Below are positions 63,213-64,000 of a DNA stretch of 64,000 bases, piece by piece (position 1 is the first letter of the stretch; every line of letters begins with the position of its first letter). Source of the stretch: Treponema rectale (GTDB lineage: Bacteria; Spirochaetota; Spirochaetia; Treponematales; Treponemataceae); the NCBI RefSeq assembly GCF_014202035.1, contig NZ_JACHFR010000001.1, forward strand, positions 620,001-684,000, given 5' to 3'. The notes below the pieces were generated by a model. The model made no database searches, was not told where the DNA came from, and was given only the letters and a program-made list of their open reading frames with translations. Position numbers and translations under genes: made by a program.

Positions 63213-64000
63213 ATGCAGAACCTAGCGGTTATTTCAGCACCTAAAGAAAAGTCTGAAATTCTCAGTGTAAATGCACCCGGTACAAAATCTCTACAGAAAA
63301 AAAACGTCAGTTCAGGTTTTTCTGAAATGCTTTCTGAAATTTCGTCTGCAATGGAAAAGAAAGACGTTACCGAAAGTACTGTTCAGAAAGAAAGTCCTGC
63401 CGCTGACAGGAAGGTAAAGAAGGATGTCTCCGGTGAAGAAAGCCGGAAAGAGGTCTCTTCTGAAAAAGAACGTTCCATATCCAGAAAAGCAGACTTCCCT
63501 GATGACGGAAAAGTTCAGGACACTGTCGAAAAAGAAATTTCCCAGAATGCATCATTCTTTGTTGAATCTGTACTTCCAGCATCAGATACATCTGATGTAA
63601 TTCCTGATTCAGAAAACCTTATGCCTGAAATGTCTGTAAATAATACTGATGTTTCAGAAGATGAAGGATTAAATCTTAGCAGTGCACAGATTGATTTTCT
63701 TTATAAGACAAAAAAAACAGATGATTTTGAATCTCTTATAGATAATGCTGAAGATTTTGTAGCAGGTGACAGGACTCAGGAACTTTTAAATAATGCCCAG
63801 AATCTTTCTCTTGAAAATCCTGATAAATTTCTTGTAATGGCGGAACAGGTTAATGAAAATGTGATGGCTTCTGAAATCTCAGAAGAAAGCCTTATGCCTT
63901 TTAACCTGAATGCTGCAGATGATAAAGCTGCTGAAGGTGAAGATGTTCTGGCAGAGGGGCTTAAGACCGGGGTACAGAAGAAAGACGGAGTTTTTACTGT
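63213..64000 (+). CDS. fliK: Flagellar hook-length control protein FliK, 3' partial
   Basis: The frame starts at ATG 63,213 with CGGAGG six bases upstream and stays open to the window end (262 codons seen). The N-terminus (MQNLAVISAPKEKSEIL) leads into a long Ser-, Glu-, Lys- and Asp-rich low-complexity region, as in FliK rulers; the conserved C-terminal switch domain lies beyond the window. The gene order flbB-fliK matches other spirochetes, where flgD and flgE come next. It starts 42 bases after flbB. Confidence 0.8.
   Translation, partial: MQNLAVISAPKEKSEILSVNAPGTKSLQKKNVSSGFSEMLSEISSAMEKKDVTESTVQKESPAADRKVKKDVSGEESRKEVSSEKERSISRKADFPDDGKVQDTVEKEISQNASFFVESVLPASDTSDVIPDSENLMPEMSVNNTDVSEDEGLNLSSAQIDFLYKTKKTDDFESLIDNAEDFVAGDRTQELLNNAQNLSLENPDKFLVMAEQVNENVMASEISEESLMPFNLNAADDKAAEGEDVLAEGLKTGVQKKDGVFT

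Noticed and set aside
1-64000. tRNA, rRNA, tmRNA or prophage genes
   Set aside because: No cloverleaf-like arms with TTCGA loops, rRNA segments, integrase or phage structural genes were recognised by eye; a covariance search would be needed to exclude small RNAs.

Overview
The window fits a Treponema-like spirochete. A flbB-like gene is followed by a fliK-like gene at the right edge. There are two tandem DUF115 (Maf-type) flagellin-glycosylation candidates, a eukaryote-type hexokinase, an outer-membrane and lipoprotein repertoire with relaxed lipoboxes, a moderately AT-rich base composition, and frequent GTG/TTG starts. Species cannot be told from the sequence alone. No rRNA, tRNA, CRISPR array, insertion sequence or prophage was seen.

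Bases 1-22,036 are a type II secretion (T2SS) locus with large secreted proteins. A giant repeat protein (open at the left edge), a 1094-residue secreted protein ending in an NlpC/P60-like domain and a 310-residue secreted protein lead into a plus-strand pseudopilin and assembly-platform cluster (gspG, two small pseudopilins, gspK-, gspL- and gspM-like genes, a lipoprotein, a prepilin peptidase). Facing it on the minus strand is gspD-gspE-gspF. gspF appears to start at an ATT codon, and gspC is not recognisable. The upstream secreted proteins are plausible cargo.

Bases 22,037-22,338 hold the gspD promoter, a hairpin-rich repeat with terminal inverted repeats, and the ileS promoter. Bases 22,339-38,500 carry ileS, a lipoprotein, a UPRTase-like gene, a TPR lipoprotein, a membrane protein with a degenerate GGDEF-like domain, two DUF115 proteins, a 1066-residue acidic repeat protein, an FtsB/DivIC-like gene, tsaC, a secreted protein and smpB.

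Bases 38,500-50,900 carry an RsbU/RsbW/RsbV-type partner-switching module, a zinc-ribbon SUMF1-like protein, an S26 signal peptidase with an altered active site, hemW, a 29-codon bS22/mS38-type ribosomal protein gene, dxs, and a tight folP-cdaA-cdaR-acpS-DUF2225-truA run.

Bases 50,900-64,000 carry priA with a divergent family-4 uracil-DNA glycosylase homologue, a GT4 glycosyltransferase, two Wzi-like outer-membrane barrel proteins, thiI, a secreted protein, hexokinase, flbB and the start of fliK.

The most striking genome-scale signal is that at least seven genes (gspD, the 29,669 membrane-protein gene, smpB, lepB, udg, the glycosyltransferase, and less certainly the ftsB-like and rsbU genes) have a -10 box only 6-10 bases before the start codon and lack a convincing Shine-Dalgarno sequence. 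They look like leaderless transcripts, while genes inside operons nearby mostly have clear Shine-Dalgarno sequences.
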